Assembly: GCF_900185645.1 (NCBI RefSeq)
Contig: NZ_FYAM01000006.1
Span: 186,001 to 250,000 of the forward strand
Direction of reading: 5' to 3'
Source: Clostridium sp. BSD9I1
Lineage (GTDB): Bacteria > Bacillota > Clostridia > Clostridiales > Clostridiaceae
Length of the DNA: 64,000 bases
Below are positions 1 through 8,945 of this stretch, piece by piece (positions within the stretch are counted from its first letter, which is position 1; every line of letters starts with the position of its first letter). The notes beneath the pieces were generated by a model, which ran no database searches, was not told the origin of the DNA, and worked only from the letters and a program-made list of their open reading frames with translations. The translations under genes and the position numbers were made by a program.

Positions 1-617
1 AAGAGTTTAAGAAGGCAAAGGCAGAACTTGAAGTTGCAAAGCAGAGCGGTGATGCAGAAGCAATCAAAATGGCTGAAGAAAAGGTAAAGGCAGCAGAAAA
101 TTTAAAAGATGAACTTGAAGGATTAAAAGATGCTGCTGAGGCATCGAAGGAAGAAGTAAAAGAGATTGTTAAACAAACTGAAAAGGCAATTAGCTCAGGA
201 ATTAAACAAACAGAAAAAGCAAATGAAAAGATTACAAAGGTAGAAGAAAAAGCCCTAGATTCTGAGAAAAGAGTACAGGAGAAAGCAGACAAAGCAGAAC
301 AGAAAGCTATAGAAAAAGCTAAAAAGCAAGAAACAAAGGTACAGGTACCAGAGAATAAGACTGAAGAGGAAACTGAAGAAAAAGCTAAGAAGGCAGAAGA
401 AAAACTAAATGAATCACAAAAGAAAGCGGCTGAAAAAGCTAAAGAAGAAGCTAAAAAGGCAGAAGAAAAGCTAAAAGAAGCAGAAGAGAGAGCTAAGGAA
501 GTTGCTAAAAAAGCAGAACAGAAATTAAAAGAATCACAAGAGAAAGAAACTAAAAAAGCAGTAGAAAAAGTAAATGAAACAAAGAATGCTGAAAAAATAA
601 ATAATAAGAATAAATAA
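1..617 (+). CDS. Coiled-coil Lys/Glu/Ala-rich protein, 5'-truncated
   Basis: The reading frame is open from the window edge (first full codon at 3) to a TAA at 615-617, so only about 204 C-terminal residues are seen. The first internal Met, at 69, has no ribosome binding site, so the gene starts upstream. The protein is almost entirely Lys, Glu, Ala, Gln and Asn, with loosely repeated segments such as AKKAEEKL and AEKAKEEAKKAEEKL spaced for a continuous amphipathic coiled coil. There is no Cys, Trp or membrane segment. Similar composition occurs in LEA-like stress proteins, surface proteins and phasin-like proteins, but composition alone does not identify the family. Function is unknown. Confidence 0.6.
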   Translation, partial: EFKKAKAELEVAKQSGDAEAIKMAEEKVKAAENLKDELEGLKDAAEASKEEVKEIVKQTEKAISSGIKQTEKANEKITKVEEKALDSEKRVQEKADKAEQKAIEKAKKQETKVQVPENKTEEETEEKAKKAEEKLNESQKKAAEKAKEEAKKAEEKLKEAEERAKEVAKKAEQKLKESQEKETKKAVEKVNETKNAEKINNKNK

Positions 618-652
618 TAAAAATAGGATGCGATTAGGCATCCTATTTTTAT
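618..652 (+). terminator. Intrinsic terminator
   Basis: A perfect 12-bp stem (620-631 with 638-649) with a 6-base loop is followed by T residues. It begins 2 bases after the stop codon of the coiled-coil gene and ends that transcript. Confidence 0.85.
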
Positions 653-755
653 TAGAATATATAATATAAGTTTAATAATAAATTGCTATTTTAATTCTAA
701 GCAATGCATAAAAAAATTGTTAAGATATACATTATATCATATAGGAGGTGATTGA

Positions 756-1886
756 ATGAAAGTAGCTATTATGGGAGCTGGAATGGCGGGACTTTCCTGT
801 GCTATAACATTAGAGAAGCACGGAATTATGCCAACTATTTTTGAAAAAAGAAGTAAAGTAGGAGACAGATTTGTTAATGCAGAATCAATGTTTAGTATTT
901 TAAATAGACCCATTAAAGATAGTTTATCTTACATATCAGAGAACTATAAGATAAATTTAAAACCTATAGATGAAATTAATAAGATGTCAATACACTCTAA
1001 AAATGAGATTGGAAATATTAAAGATAAAATTGGATATACAAATATAAGAGGCAGACATGAAAATTCTTATGAAAATCAATTGGCAAAGCAGGTAAAATGC
1101 AATATTAATTTTAACTCAAGCTACGAATATGAAGAACTATGTAAAAATTTCGATTATGTAGTATTAGCTACCGGAGATGGAGAATATGCATCTCACTTAG
1201 GCAATTACAGATGTGACCTTACTTGTACTATAAGAGGAGCAACTATTGAAGGAGAATTTATAACAAGTAATCCTCATGTATGGATTAACTACGATATAAT
1301 ACCTAAGGGATATGGATGGATAATACCATACTCTAAAAATGAAGCAAACTTATCTATTGCTTATCCTGATTATCCTGAGAATATAAAATTAAATATAAAT
1401 GATATGTGGGATAAATTCTACAATTTAGTGAGCAAAAGTTTTGGCCAAAATTTTAAAGTAACTGATAAGTTTGAAATTACAAGATATATGATGGGTATAT
1501 GCAATAAGCCTAAAATTGATAATACATATTTCGTTGGGAACTGTTTTGGTACCATTTCTCCAGGGCTCGGATTTGGACAATTCCCATCAATTTTAACAGG
1601 AGTATATTCAGCATATGATATTTGCAAAATAGGATCTTATCAAGAACTTACTAAACCTTTATTTGAAAACTATAACAACTCCCTTGTATTAAGAAAATTT
1701 TTAGAAAACTTAACAAATGATCAAATAGATTTTCATATTAAAAATTTAGATAGAAAAGTTATAAGTAAATTAGTTGATAAATTATGTGAAACTAATAATA
1801 GCAGTATTGATTTACTCAAGTTATCGACTCCTGTTATGAAGCTTTGGAATGAATACAAAGAATTTAAAGAACAAAAAATACAATAA
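756..1886 (+). CDS. FAD-dependent oxidoreductase, geranylgeranyl reductase-like
   Basis: This 376-residue flavoprotein has an N-terminal Rossmann motif for FAD (MGAGMAGLSCAI, residues 6-17) and a downstream FAD-contact motif in the region FVGNCFGTISPGLGFGQ. The segment GYGWIIPYSKNEANLSIAYP resembles the substrate-side motif of geranylgeranyl reductase-like and FixC-like enzymes, which reduce isoprenoid double bonds or act on other lipophilic substrates. The ATG at 756 follows AGGAGGTG with good spacing. The gene stands alone between a terminator and a small gene. The substrate is not readable from the sequence. An isoprenoid or quinone substrate would fit the prenyl-quinone genes at 34-41 kb, but that link is speculation. 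Confidence 0.7.
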   Translation: MKVAIMGAGMAGLSCAITLEKHGIMPTIFEKRSKVGDRFVNAESMFSILNRPIKDSLSYISENYKINLKPIDEINKMSIHSKNEIGNIKDKIGYTNIRGRHENSYENQLAKQVKCNINFNSSYEYEELCKNFDYVVLATGDGEYASHLGNYRCDLTCTIRGATIEGEFITSNPHVWINYDIIPKGYGWIIPYSKNEANLSIAYPDYPENIKLNINDMWDKFYNLVSKSFGQNFKVTDKFEITRYMMGICNKPKIDNTYFVGNCFGTISPGLGFGQFPSILTGVYSAYDICKIGSYQELTKPLFENYNNSLVLRKFLENLTNDQIDFHIKNLDRKVISKLVDKLCETNNSSIDLLKLSTPVMKLWNEYKEFKEQKIQ

Positions 1887-2025
1887 GACATTTTCTTAAT
1901 AACATGTTTTCGCAATATGATATAAAAATAGAAGTTTATTAGTATTTTAGAAATTAAGTAATTTTTATTATAGAATAAATTACTCTTACCCTGGGGAAAA
2001 TTTTAGTGAAGGGAGAGTGATTTAA

Positions 2026-2169
2026 ATGGGAAAAAGCAAAAATATTAAAGCACAAAATCAGAGTATGATAGATAATAGTAATGACAGCAGAAATGCAAAT
2101 AATGGATATATGCAAAATGGGAATGCTAGCAAGTATGCTGCACAGCAGGGAACAAGAAACAAGAACTAG
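2026..2169 (+). CDS. Small Asn-rich protein of 47 residues
   Basis: An ATG at 2026 follows GAAGGGAGAGTG with about 5-8 bases spacing. The frame runs 47 codons to TAG and is followed at once by a terminator hairpin, so this is a complete small transcription unit. The product is hydrophilic and rich in Asn, Ser, Gln and Lys, with no Cys or Trp (start MGKSKNIKAQNQSMIDN, end AAQQGTRNKN). The size and composition resemble small spore-core proteins, but no SASP signature motif was recognised, so the function is open. Confidence 0.6.
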   Translation: MGKSKNIKAQNQSMIDNSNDSRNANNGYMQNGNASKYAAQQGTRNKN

Positions 2170-2170
2170 A

Positions 2171-2236
2171 TAAAAAAGAGGATGGAACTAAATTGAACCT
2201 ATTTCAAGGACATTTTAAGTTTCATCCTCTTTCTTA
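2171..2236 (+). terminator. Terminator hairpin after the Asn-rich gene
   Basis: The left arm at 2174-2189 (AAAGAGGATGGAAC) pairs with the right arm at 2218-2234 (GTTTCATCCTCTTTCTT) across a loop of about 28 bases, and the right arm ends T-rich. The long loop is unusual for a simple terminator. Confidence 0.6.
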
Positions 2237-2337
2237 TTATCGTAGTACCACTAATAATAAAAAATACCTATTAAGTGGAGCTTTCTATAAAAATTAAATT
2301 ATATATAATATAAGTAAGGATGTTTAAATATATAGAT

Positions 2338-2360
2338 AATAATTACCAAATGGTGTTATT
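2338..2360 (+). promoter_or_regulatory. Palindromic site in the ddl leader
   Basis: The sequence AATAATTACC-AAAT-GGTGTTATT forms an imperfect inverted repeat centred about 33 bases upstream of the ddl start. It is a candidate operator for the MocR-type regulator encoded next to ddl, or a small mRNA hairpin. No binding evidence can be read from the sequence. Confidence 0.35.
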
Positions 2361-2382
2361 AATTCTTCGGAGGAGAAAAATT

Positions 2383-3285
2383 ATGCATGTAGGCGTTATA
2401 ATGGGTGGAGTTTCTGATGAAAGAGAAATATCAATACTCACAGGAAATGAAATAATAGAAAATCTTGATAAAGAAAAGTATGAGGTGCTTCCTGTACCTA
2501 TAAATACAGAATACGAACTTATAGACAGAGCAAAATCTTTAGAGTTTGCATTTATTGCTCTCCATGGGAAGTTTGGAGAGGATGGTAAAATTCAAGCAAT
2601 TCTTGAAAGTCTTAAAGTACCATATTCAGGATGTGGAGTTCTAGGAAGTGCATTGTGCATGGATAAAAATATATGTAAAAAAATATTTTTAGGAGAAAAT
2701 ATACCTACACCTAAGTGGATTATGGTAAAACATGAAGATGATATAAATTATGAGAAAGTAGATGAAATGAAATATCCCATAGTGGTTAAACCAAACAGTG
2801 GTGGATCAAGTATAGGAATATTTATAGTTAAAAATAAAGAAAACTTAAAGGAAGCTGTAAAAGAAGCTCTAAAGCATGATAGAGAAGTAATGATTGAAGA
2901 ATATATAAAGGGCGAAGAGATAACTTGTTGTATGCTTGATGGAGAAATCTTACCTATATTATCTATAAAGCCTAAGAGAGATGAGTTTTTCGATTACAAA
3001 TCGAAATATGAGGACGAGGGTGCAGAAGAAATTGTAGTAAATTTACCTGAGCATATTGATAAGAAAGTTAAAGAAATTTGTAAAAAATGCTGGAAAGGTT
3101 TAAACTTAAGAGTATATGCACGTATCGATATAATGATAAAAGGCGAAGAAATATATGTACTTGAGGTAAACACTCTATCCGGTATGACTAAAAATAGCTT
3201 ATTTCCTAAAAGTGCTAAGGCAGCAGGTATAAGTTTTAAAAGCCTTTTGGATAAAATAATAGAGTTATCAGGAAAACAATTTTAG
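2383..3285 (+). CDS. ddl: D-alanine--D-alanine ligase
   Basis: Joins two D-alanines with ATP to make the dipeptide used for the peptidoglycan stem; cytoplasmic. The 300-residue length is typical. Family marks include [12 protein letters not shown] near the N-terminus, [13 protein letters not shown], the ATP-grasp segment [15 protein letters not shown] and the C-terminal metal/ATP site EVNTLSGMT. The start was set at the ATG at 2383, which has CGGAGGAG upstream. An in-frame ATG at 2320 would add 21 residues with no homologous look. The gene is followed after 38 bases by a MocR-type regulator that probably controls it. Confidence 0.95.
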   Translation: MHVGVIMGGVSDEREISILTGNEIIENLDKEKYEVLPVPINTEYELIDRAKSLEFAFIALHGKFGEDGKIQAILESLKVPYSGCGVLGSALCMDKNICKKIFLGENIPTPKWIMVKHEDDINYEKVDEMKYPIVVKPNSGGSSIGIFIVKNKENLKEAVKEALKHDREVMIEEYIKGEEITCCMLDGEILPILSIKPKRDEFFDYKSKYEDEGAEEIVVNLPEHIDKKVKEICKKCWKGLNLRVYARIDIMIKGEEIYVLEVNTLSGMTKNSLFPKSAKAAGISFKSLLDKIIELSGKQF

Positions 3286-3323
3286 CAGATTCATATAATT
3301 AAGTTGGTATATAAGGAGCTAAT

Positions 3324-4790
3324 ATGTTTAGAAATATAAATTTTAATAAAAAAGAGCCTATATATGAACAGCTTTATAATTATATAAAAAATATGTTAGA
3401 GGATGGAATGCTTTCATCCTCTAGTAAACTTCCTTCTACAAGAGAAATAAGCGAAAACCTAAATATAAGTAGAAATACAGTGGTAAGAGCATATGAAATT
3501 TTAGAGGCTGAAGGATACATATATACTATAAAAGGTAAGGGAAGTTTTGTAAGTGAAATAAAAAACATAAAGACTAAAGATTGGAATGTAAACTGGGAAG
3601 AAGCTGTAAATTCTTTTGCTAAAAAGGCAGAGAAGTTAGATATTATGAAAAATGAGGCTATTTTTAAAAAAGGTATGATATCTTTTAAAAGTATTGCTCC
3701 AGATGAAAGTTTGTTTGACATAGAAGAATTTAAAAAGGCCTTTTTAGATAGAATGTCCTTAGAGGGAGAAAAACTTTTAAATTACGGATATGCTCAGGGA
3801 TACAAGCCTTTAATAAACTATCTTATGGATTATATGAATAAAAAGGGAGTTAGTACAAGAGATAGGGATATACTTATAACTAATGGCTTTACTGAGGGAT
3901 TTGATATAGTCTTAAGTACCCTAACTAATAAGGGAGACCGTATACTTTGTGAAGATCCTACCCATAATACAGCTATAAAAATAATGAAACTTCAAGGAAT
4001 CGATATTCATGGAATAGCTATAAACAAAGAAGGAATTGACGAAAATAAGCTTAAAGAAGAACTTAATACACATAAGTTTAAGTTTGCTTTTTTCATCCCA
4101 TCATATCATAATCCTACAGGTATGGTCATGTCTTATAAAAAAAGAGAAAATGTATATAATATACTTAGGGAATATAATGTTCCTATAATTGAGGATGGAT
4201 TTAATGAAGAATTACAGCATTCAGGATCTCACATTGCACCTATAGCTAGTATAGGTGGCGAGGGAAACGGAGTAATTTATATAGGAAGTCTATCAAAAAT
4301 ACTTTTTCCAGGTCTCAGAATTGGATGGATATTTGGAGATAAAAGACTTATAGATATCCTTCAAAGTGTTAAAAGAAGCAGAAATATACACACTTCGTTT
4401 CTAGATCAAGCACTTTTGTATCAATATATGAAGAATGGAAGCTTTGAAAAGTATTTAAAAAAGGCTAGAAGTATATATAAATCAAAATATAATTTTACAA
4501 AAGAACTTATTGAGAAATACATCCCTCATGAATATATATTAGGGGATGGAGGCTTATATGTATATATAAAGCTCAAAGGTATAAGTTCAAGAGAACTTTT
4601 GAAAAACTGCTTTAATAGAGGCGTAATATTTACTCCAGCAGATATGTTTTATGTAAACAAAGGAGGATATAATGAATTACGACTCAGCTTCTCCAGGGTT
4701 TCATTTGACGAGATAGAAAAAGGCATAAAAATAATTGGAGAAGAGGTAAAAAAACTTAAAAATAATGTTGACAAATTAAGTGGAAATTAA
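3324..4790 (+). CDS. MocR-type regulator (GntR helix-turn-helix plus aminotransferase-like domain)
   Basis: This 488-residue regulator has two parts. Residues 1-75 form a GntR winged helix (EPIYEQLYNYIKNML, LPSTREISENLNISRNTVVRAY). Residues about 110-480 form a fold-type I aminotransferase-like effector domain that binds PLP. The PLP lysine lies in GSLSKILFPGLRIGW, and the motif SYHNPTG is present. MocR proteins use PLP, often as an aldimine with an amino acid, as a sensor. The DdlR group activates D-Ala-D-Ala ligase genes, and the position directly after ddl suggests that role here. PdxR (vitamin B6 control) is the alternative, but no pdxST genes are nearby. The ATG follows AAGGAG. Confidence 0.85.
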   Translation: MFRNINFNKKEPIYEQLYNYIKNMLEDGMLSSSSKLPSTREISENLNISRNTVVRAYEILEAEGYIYTIKGKGSFVSEIKNIKTKDWNVNWEEAVNSFAKKAEKLDIMKNEAIFKKGMISFKSIAPDESLFDIEEFKKAFLDRMSLEGEKLLNYGYAQGYKPLINYLMDYMNKKGVSTRDRDILITNGFTEGFDIVLSTLTNKGDRILCEDPTHNTAIKIMKLQGIDIHGIAINKEGIDENKLKEELNTHKFKFAFFIPSYHNPTGMVMSYKKRENVYNILREYNVPIIEDGFNEELQHSGSHIAPIASIGGEGNGVIYIGSLSKILFPGLRIGWIFGDKRLIDILQSVKRSRNIHTSFLDQALLYQYMKNGSFEKYLKKARSIYKSKYNFTKELIEKYIPHEYILGDGGLYVYIKLKGISSRELLKNCFNRGVIFTPADMFYVNKGGYNELRLSFSRVSFDEIEKGIKIIGEEVKKLKNNVDKLSGN

Positions 4791-4815
4791 TATAATTAAT
4801 ATAACATATAAAACT

Positions 4816-4828
4816 TATTTGTTTAGTA
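4816..4828 (+). promoter_or_regulatory. Candidate operator shared with cysK
   Basis: TATTTGTTTAGTA lies just upstream of the Rrf2 gene start. Its reverse complement recurs with one mismatch at 5425-5437, just upstream of cysK. This suggests a common binding site, possibly for the Rrf2 protein itself. Confidence 0.3.
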
Positions 4829-4840
4829 GGAGTTGTTGAA

Positions 4841-5278
4841 GTGAAGATATCTACAAAAGGAATATATGGGTTAAAAGCAATACTAGATTTAGCTACAAAT
4901 TCATTTAATGATGTGGTTACGCTAAAAAGTATATCGGAAAGACAGCACATATCTGAAGGGTATTTAGAACAAATTTTTTCTCTCTTAAGAAAAAGAGAAT
5001 TGGTAAAGGGAAGAAAAGGCTCTCAAGGAGGATATACTTTAGTAAAGGAACCTAAAGAGATTACGGTAGGAGAAATATTAAGGGCGTTAGAAGGGGAACT
5101 TTTTCAAGTAGATGTTCCTGAAGAAGAAAAAAACTCTAAGATAGAAAGATGTATAGAAGATAGAGTTTGGGGTAATTTAAGAGAAAATATAAATAAAGTT
5201 GTAGATTCTATAACTTTAGAACAACTTGTAGAAGATTATAAGAAATATAATAATGAAGTAACCATGTATTATATATAG
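4841..5278 (+). CDS. Rrf2-family repressor, CymR-like
   Basis: This 145-residue Rrf2 protein starts at a GTG with TAGGAG upstream. The helix-turn-helix lies in HISEGYLEQIFSLLRKRELVKG, followed by a wing RKGSQGGYTLV. It lacks the three clustered cysteines that hold the Fe-S cluster in IscR and NsrR; only one Cys is present. The length, the N-terminus MKISTKGIYGL and the C-terminal TMYYI closely resemble Bacillus CymR, the master repressor of cysteine metabolism, which acts in complex with CysK. The next gene is cysK and the following one a cysteine desulfurase. The cymR symbol is not assigned because the call rests on resemblance and context. Confidence 0.8.
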   Translation: MKISTKGIYGLKAILDLATNSFNDVVTLKSISERQHISEGYLEQIFSLLRKRELVKGRKGSQGGYTLVKEPKEITVGEILRALEGELFQVDVPEEEKNSKIERCIEDRVWGNLRENINKVVDSITLEQLVEDYKKYNNEVTMYYI

Positions 5279-5348
5279 AAATTAAAGATTATTTATAAAG
5301 TTTAATTTCTATTTTGGTTATAGATAATTTATAAAATAAATATTATTC

Positions 5349-5437
5349 AGTTGGGATGCGCGGTTTATAGGAAAATTAAGATTTCTGCAAAAATATATCC
5401 CAACTAAAATTTTAAATAAAAGCATAGTAAACAAATA
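5349..5437 (+). promoter_or_regulatory. cysK leader: hairpin and candidate operator
   Basis: AGTTGGGAT at 5349-5357 pairs perfectly with ATCCCAACT at 5397-5405 around a 39-base interior, and AAAATTTT follows. The T-run is short, so a weak terminator or leader hairpin is more likely than a strong terminator. TAGTAAACAAATA at 5425-5437 mirrors the motif before the Rrf2 gene. No riboswitch class was recognised. Confidence 0.35.
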
Positions 5438-5461
5438 TGTATAATAGAGGAGAGATGTTAT

Positions 5462-6391
5462 ATGAAAAAGGTATATAATAATTTAACAGAATTAATAGGA
5501 AATACACCACTTGTAAGAGTTGATAAATTTAAGGAAAAATACAATTTAAAGGGGAATATAATTGCAAAGGTGGAATATTTTAACCCGGCAGGAAGTGTAA
5601 AGGATAGAATTGCATTTGCAATGCTTGAAGAAGCTGAAAAACAAGGACTTTTAAATAAGGACTCTATAATTATAGAACCAACTAGCGGAAATACTGGTGT
5701 AGGGCTTGCTTTTGCAGCTACAGTAAAAGGATATAAATTAATACTAACTATGCCTGATACAATGAGTGTTGAAAGAAGAAATTTACTAAAGGCTTATGGA
5801 GCAGAGCTTGTATTAACACCTGGAGCAGAAGGTATGAAGGGTGCAATTAAAAAAGCAGAAGAAATAGCAGCTGAAAATAATAATTCTTTTATACCTCAGC
5901 AGTTTGAGAATAAAGCAAATCCTAAAATTCATAAACTAACTACAGCAAAAGAAATATGGGAAGATACTGAAGGCCAGGTAGATATATTTATAGCAGGGGT
6001 AGGAACTGGCGGAACTATAACTGGAGTTTCCGAATACCTAAAAGAAAAAAATCCAAATGTTAAAATAGTAGCAGTGGAACCAGAAGCTTCAGCAGTACTT
6101 TCAGGAGAAAAACCAGGCCCTCATAAAATTCAGGGGATAGGTGCAGGATTTATTCCAAGTATATTAAACGCAGAAGTAATTGATGAAATAGTAAGAGTTA
6201 CAAATGAAGATGCACTTAAAACTACAAAAGAAGCATCTTATTTAGAAGGAATGCTTGTTGGAATATCTTCTGGAGCGGCACTATATGCAGCAAAGATAAT
6301 AGCGGAAAGAGAAGAAAACAAAGATAAAAATATAGTTGTACTTCTTCCTGATACAGGAGCAAGATATTTATCCATGGGAATATTTGATTAG
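5462..6391 (+). CDS. cysK: Cysteine synthase A (O-acetylserine sulfhydrylase)
   Basis: PLP enzyme that makes L-cysteine from O-acetylserine and sulfide. The 309-residue length is standard. The PLP lysine is Lys47 in NPAGSVKDRIA, the substrate loop TSGNTG is at residues 74-79, and the phosphate-binding glycine loop GVGTGGTITG is present. The ATG at 5462 follows GAGGAGAG. The position right after a CymR-like gene fits the known CymR-CysK partnership, in which CysK acts as corepressor. A cysE gene is not in the window. Confidence 0.95.
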   Translation: MKKVYNNLTELIGNTPLVRVDKFKEKYNLKGNIIAKVEYFNPAGSVKDRIAFAMLEEAEKQGLLNKDSIIIEPTSGNTGVGLAFAATVKGYKLILTMPDTMSVERRNLLKAYGAELVLTPGAEGMKGAIKKAEEIAAENNNSFIPQQFENKANPKIHKLTTAKEIWEDTEGQVDIFIAGVGTGGTITGVSEYLKEKNPNVKIVAVEPEASAVLSGEKPGPHKIQGIGAGFIPSILNAEVIDEIVRVTNEDALKTTKEASYLEGMLVGISSGAALYAAKIIAEREENKDKNIVVLLPDTGARYLSMGIFD

Positions 6392-6484
6392 TAACCAGTA
6401 GTTAGTAACCAGTAGCCAGTAAAATGTGGTTTTGCTTTGCAAAACATCCATAGCTGGGTATTGGTTACTTTTTTACTGGTTATT
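6392..6484. repeat. Dispersed hairpin element, copy 1
   Basis: Begins directly after the cysK stop. Outer arms carry repeated GTAACCAGT-type words (left, 6392-6420) and their complements TTGGTTACTT and ACTGGTTATT (right, 6461-6484). The centre is a hairpin GTTTTGC-TTT-GCAAAAC at 6429-6445 flanked by ATGTG and ATCCAT. Copies with the same plan but a different central stem lie at 51653-51733 and 60560-60612. No coding capacity. Confidence 0.65.
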
Positions 6485-6585
6485 AATTTTGGATAGTTCA
6501 CAAAAAAGGTGTAAAATTTAATAATTCCTTATACTAGAACTTAGTGCTTTGTGTTATACTATATTGTTGTACGGAGGTGAATAAT

Positions 6586-7728
6586 TTGGATAAAATATAT
6601 ATGGATTATAGCGCTACAACTTATATAAAGCCAGAAGTAGTAGAAGCAATGGAACCTTACATAAAAGAATACTTTGCAAATCCTTCTTCTGCATATTCTC
6701 TTTCCAATAGGGCAAAAATGATTATAGATGAAAGCAGAGAAGCGTTAGCAAATTTAATAAATGCTAAGAGTAGTGAAATATATTTTACTTCAGGAGGAAC
6801 TGAAAGTGACAACTGGGCAATAAAAGGAGTGGCCTTTGCCAATATGAATAAGGGACGCCATATAATCACTTCTTCTATTGAACATCATGCAGTCTTAAAT
6901 GCCTGTGAGTATTTAAAAAAGTTTGGTTTTGAAATAACTTATCTTACTGTAGATGAATATGGAATGGTAAATCTACAAGAATTAAAAAGTAGCATAAGAA
7001 AAGATACTATTTTAGTTTCAATAATGATTGCAAATAATGAAATAGGAACTATAGAGCCTATAAGTGAAATAGGAAAGGTTTGTAAGGAAAGAAATGTAGT
7101 TTTCCACACAGATGCAGTGCAGGCAGTGGGAAATATACATTTAGATGTAGAGAATATGAATATAGATTTATTAAGCTTTGCTTCTCATAAAATATATGGT
7201 CCAAAGGGAATTGGTGCATTATATATAAGAAAAGGTACTAAAATAGATAATTTAATTCATGGAGGAGAGCAGGAAAAAGGAAAACGAGGAGGCACAGAAA
7301 ATTTAGCTTCTATTGTTGGATTTGGAAAGGCTTCGGAAATTGCTTTAAATAATCTAAATGAGCATAGAGAAAGATTAACTTATTTAAGAGATATACTTAT
7401 AAATGAACTTTTACAAATACCTGGGACTAAGCTAAATGGTGCTAAAGGTGAGAAAAGACTTCCTGGAAGTGTAAATATAACATTTAATGATGCTCAAGCA
7501 GAATTAATGCTTATGATGATGGATAGGGAAGGGATTTTTGTATCCTCAGGTAGTGCATGCCAAGCTGGGGCTGTAGAGCCTTCGCATGTACTTAAAGCTA
7601 TAGGGCTTTCAAATAAAGAAGCCAAGGAAACTATAAGGTTTAGTTTGGGATATAAAACTACGAAGGAACATGTAGACAAGGTTATTAATGTGGTTAGGGA
7701 TTGTGTACAAAAGTTAAGAGGTTGTTAG
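6586..7728 (+). CDS. Cysteine desulfurase (NifS/IscS type)
   Basis: PLP enzyme that removes sulfur from cysteine to form a persulfide for tRNA thiolation or Fe-S clusters. The 380-residue protein has the PLP lysine Lys202 in SHKIYGPKG and the persulfide Cys325 in SSGSACQAG. The chosen start is the TTG at 6586, six bases after GGAGGTG. The in-frame ATG at 6544 has no ribosome binding site and adds a non-homologous stretch. A -10-like TATACT lies at 6555-6560. It sits upstream of mnmA in the same direction, so it is the likely sulfur donor for MnmA. Confidence 0.93.
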   Translation: MDKIYMDYSATTYIKPEVVEAMEPYIKEYFANPSSAYSLSNRAKMIIDESREALANLINAKSSEIYFTSGGTESDNWAIKGVAFANMNKGRHIITSSIEHHAVLNACEYLKKFGFEITYLTVDEYGMVNLQELKSSIRKDTILVSIMIANNEIGTIEPISEIGKVCKERNVVFHTDAVQAVGNIHLDVENMNIDLLSFASHKIYGPKGIGALYIRKGTKIDNLIHGGEQEKGKRGGTENLASIVGFGKASEIALNNLNEHRERLTYLRDILINELLQIPGTKLNGAKGEKRLPGSVNITFNDAQAELMLMMMDREGIFVSSGSACQAGAVEPSHVLKAIGLSNKEAKETIRFSLGYKTTKEHVDKVINVVRDCVQKLRGC

Positions 7729-7804
7729 TTAGTAATATCGAACTCATAAAATGCAGGGAACTATTAGGTGTTAGGATTAAATTTAATAGGAGGTATTAAT
7801 TAAG

Positions 7805-8875
7805 TTGAAGAAGAAAGTTTTACTCGGTATGAGCGGAGGAGTGGATAGCTCTGTTGCAGCTTATCTTTTAAAAGAGCAGGGGTATGATGTAATTGGGGTC
7901 ACAATGCAAATATGGCAGGATGATGAGGAATTCGAGGAAAGAGAGGGAGGATGCTGCTCACTAAGTGCTGTAGCAGATGCTAGAAGAGTTGCACAAGCAC
8001 TAGATATTCCTTTTCATGTAATGAATTTTAAAGAGGATTTTAAAGAAAAGGTAATAGATTATTTTGTGGATGAATATCTTGTAGGTCGAACTCCAAACCC
8101 ATGTATAGCATGTAATAAACACATAAAATTTGACTTGTTTCTAAAAAAAGCAATGGCAATGGGAATAGATTATGTAGCTACAGGTCATTATGCAATAATA
8201 GGTCAAAATGGCTATAGATATACCCTTAGAAAGTCTGATGACTCAAGAAAGGATCAAACTTATGCACTTTATAATCTTACCCAATTTCAATTAAGCAGAA
8301 CCCTTATGCCTTGTGGAGAATATACAAAGGATCAAATAAGGGAAATAGCTAAAAAGATAGGTCTTAGAGTACATAATAAAAAGGATAGTGAAGAGATATG
8401 CTTTGTATATGATAATGATCATGGCGGATACATAAATAGAAACTATCCTGGAAAAGTTAAAGAAGGAAATTTTGTCGATAAGAGTGGTAAAATACTTGGA
8501 AAGCATAAGGGAATAGTGTATTATACAATAGGTCAAAGGAAGGGACTTGGAATAGCTCTAGGTAAACCTATGTATGTTACAGATATAAAGCCTCAAACTA
8601 ATGAAGTAGTTTTAGGAGACGAAGAAGATATATTTACAAGAGTACTTGTAGCAAAGGATATAAATTTAATTTCCATGGATATTTTAGAAGCTCCAATGGA
8701 AGTTGAAGCTAAAATTAGATACTCTGCACAACCTCAAAAGGCATTAATAGAGCCAATTGATGGTGGACATAAAATAAAGGTTACTTTTAAGGAAAATCAA
8801 AGAGCTATAACTAAAGGTCAATCTGTAGTGTTTTATGATGGAGACATGGTTCTTGGTGGAGGAGTTATTGAATAA
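7805..8875 (+). CDS. mnmA: tRNA-specific 2-thiouridylase MnmA
   Basis: Thiolates U34 of the tRNAs for Lys, Glu and Gln, using ATP and a persulfide. The 356 residues include the PP-loop GMSGGVDSS at 8-16, the first catalytic cysteine Cys100 in TPNPCIACN, and the second, Cys199, in EEICFV. The tRNA-recognition segment TGHYA is also present. The start is TTG at 7805, after an AGGAGG at 7790-7795. Gene order desulfurase then mnmA is common in Firmicutes and implies a dedicated sulfur relay. Transcription ends at the hairpin at 8915-8945. Confidence 0.95.
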   Translation: MKKKVLLGMSGGVDSSVAAYLLKEQGYDVIGVTMQIWQDDEEFEEREGGCCSLSAVADARRVAQALDIPFHVMNFKEDFKEKVIDYFVDEYLVGRTPNPCIACNKHIKFDLFLKKAMAMGIDYVATGHYAIIGQNGYRYTLRKSDDSRKDQTYALYNLTQFQLSRTLMPCGEYTKDQIREIAKKIGLRVHNKKDSEEICFVYDNDHGGYINRNYPGKVKEGNFVDKSGKILGKHKGIVYYTIGQRKGLGIALGKPMYVTDIKPQTNEVVLGDEEDIFTRVLVAKDINLISMDILEAPMEVEAKIRYSAQPQKALIEPIDGGHKIKVTFKENQRAITKGQSVVFYDGDMVLGGGVIE

Positions 8876-8913
8876 CTAATGTTTGATTTAAATGATTAAT
8901 AATTAATTTAAAA

Positions 8914-8945
8914 TAAAAAAGCTTGCAATGATGCAAGCTTTTTTT
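8914..8945. terminator. Bidirectional terminator
   Basis: GCTTGCA (8921-8927), a 4-base loop and TGCAAGC (8932-8938) are flanked by six A before and seven T after. It can stop mnmA transcription rightward and the convergent small regulator leftward. Confidence 0.9.

Noticed and set aside
1418-1915. Minus-strand frames opposite the flavoprotein at 756
   Set aside because: Short, antisense, without ribosome binding sites or recognisable domains.
5440-5445. TATAAT as the cysK promoter -10
   Set aside because: Transcription would begin inside the Shine-Dalgarno sequence, so the start site must lie further upstream.
6392-6484. Insertion sequence after cysK
   Set aside because: There is no transposase frame and no long terminal inverted repeat of IS type; it is a small non-coding repeat.
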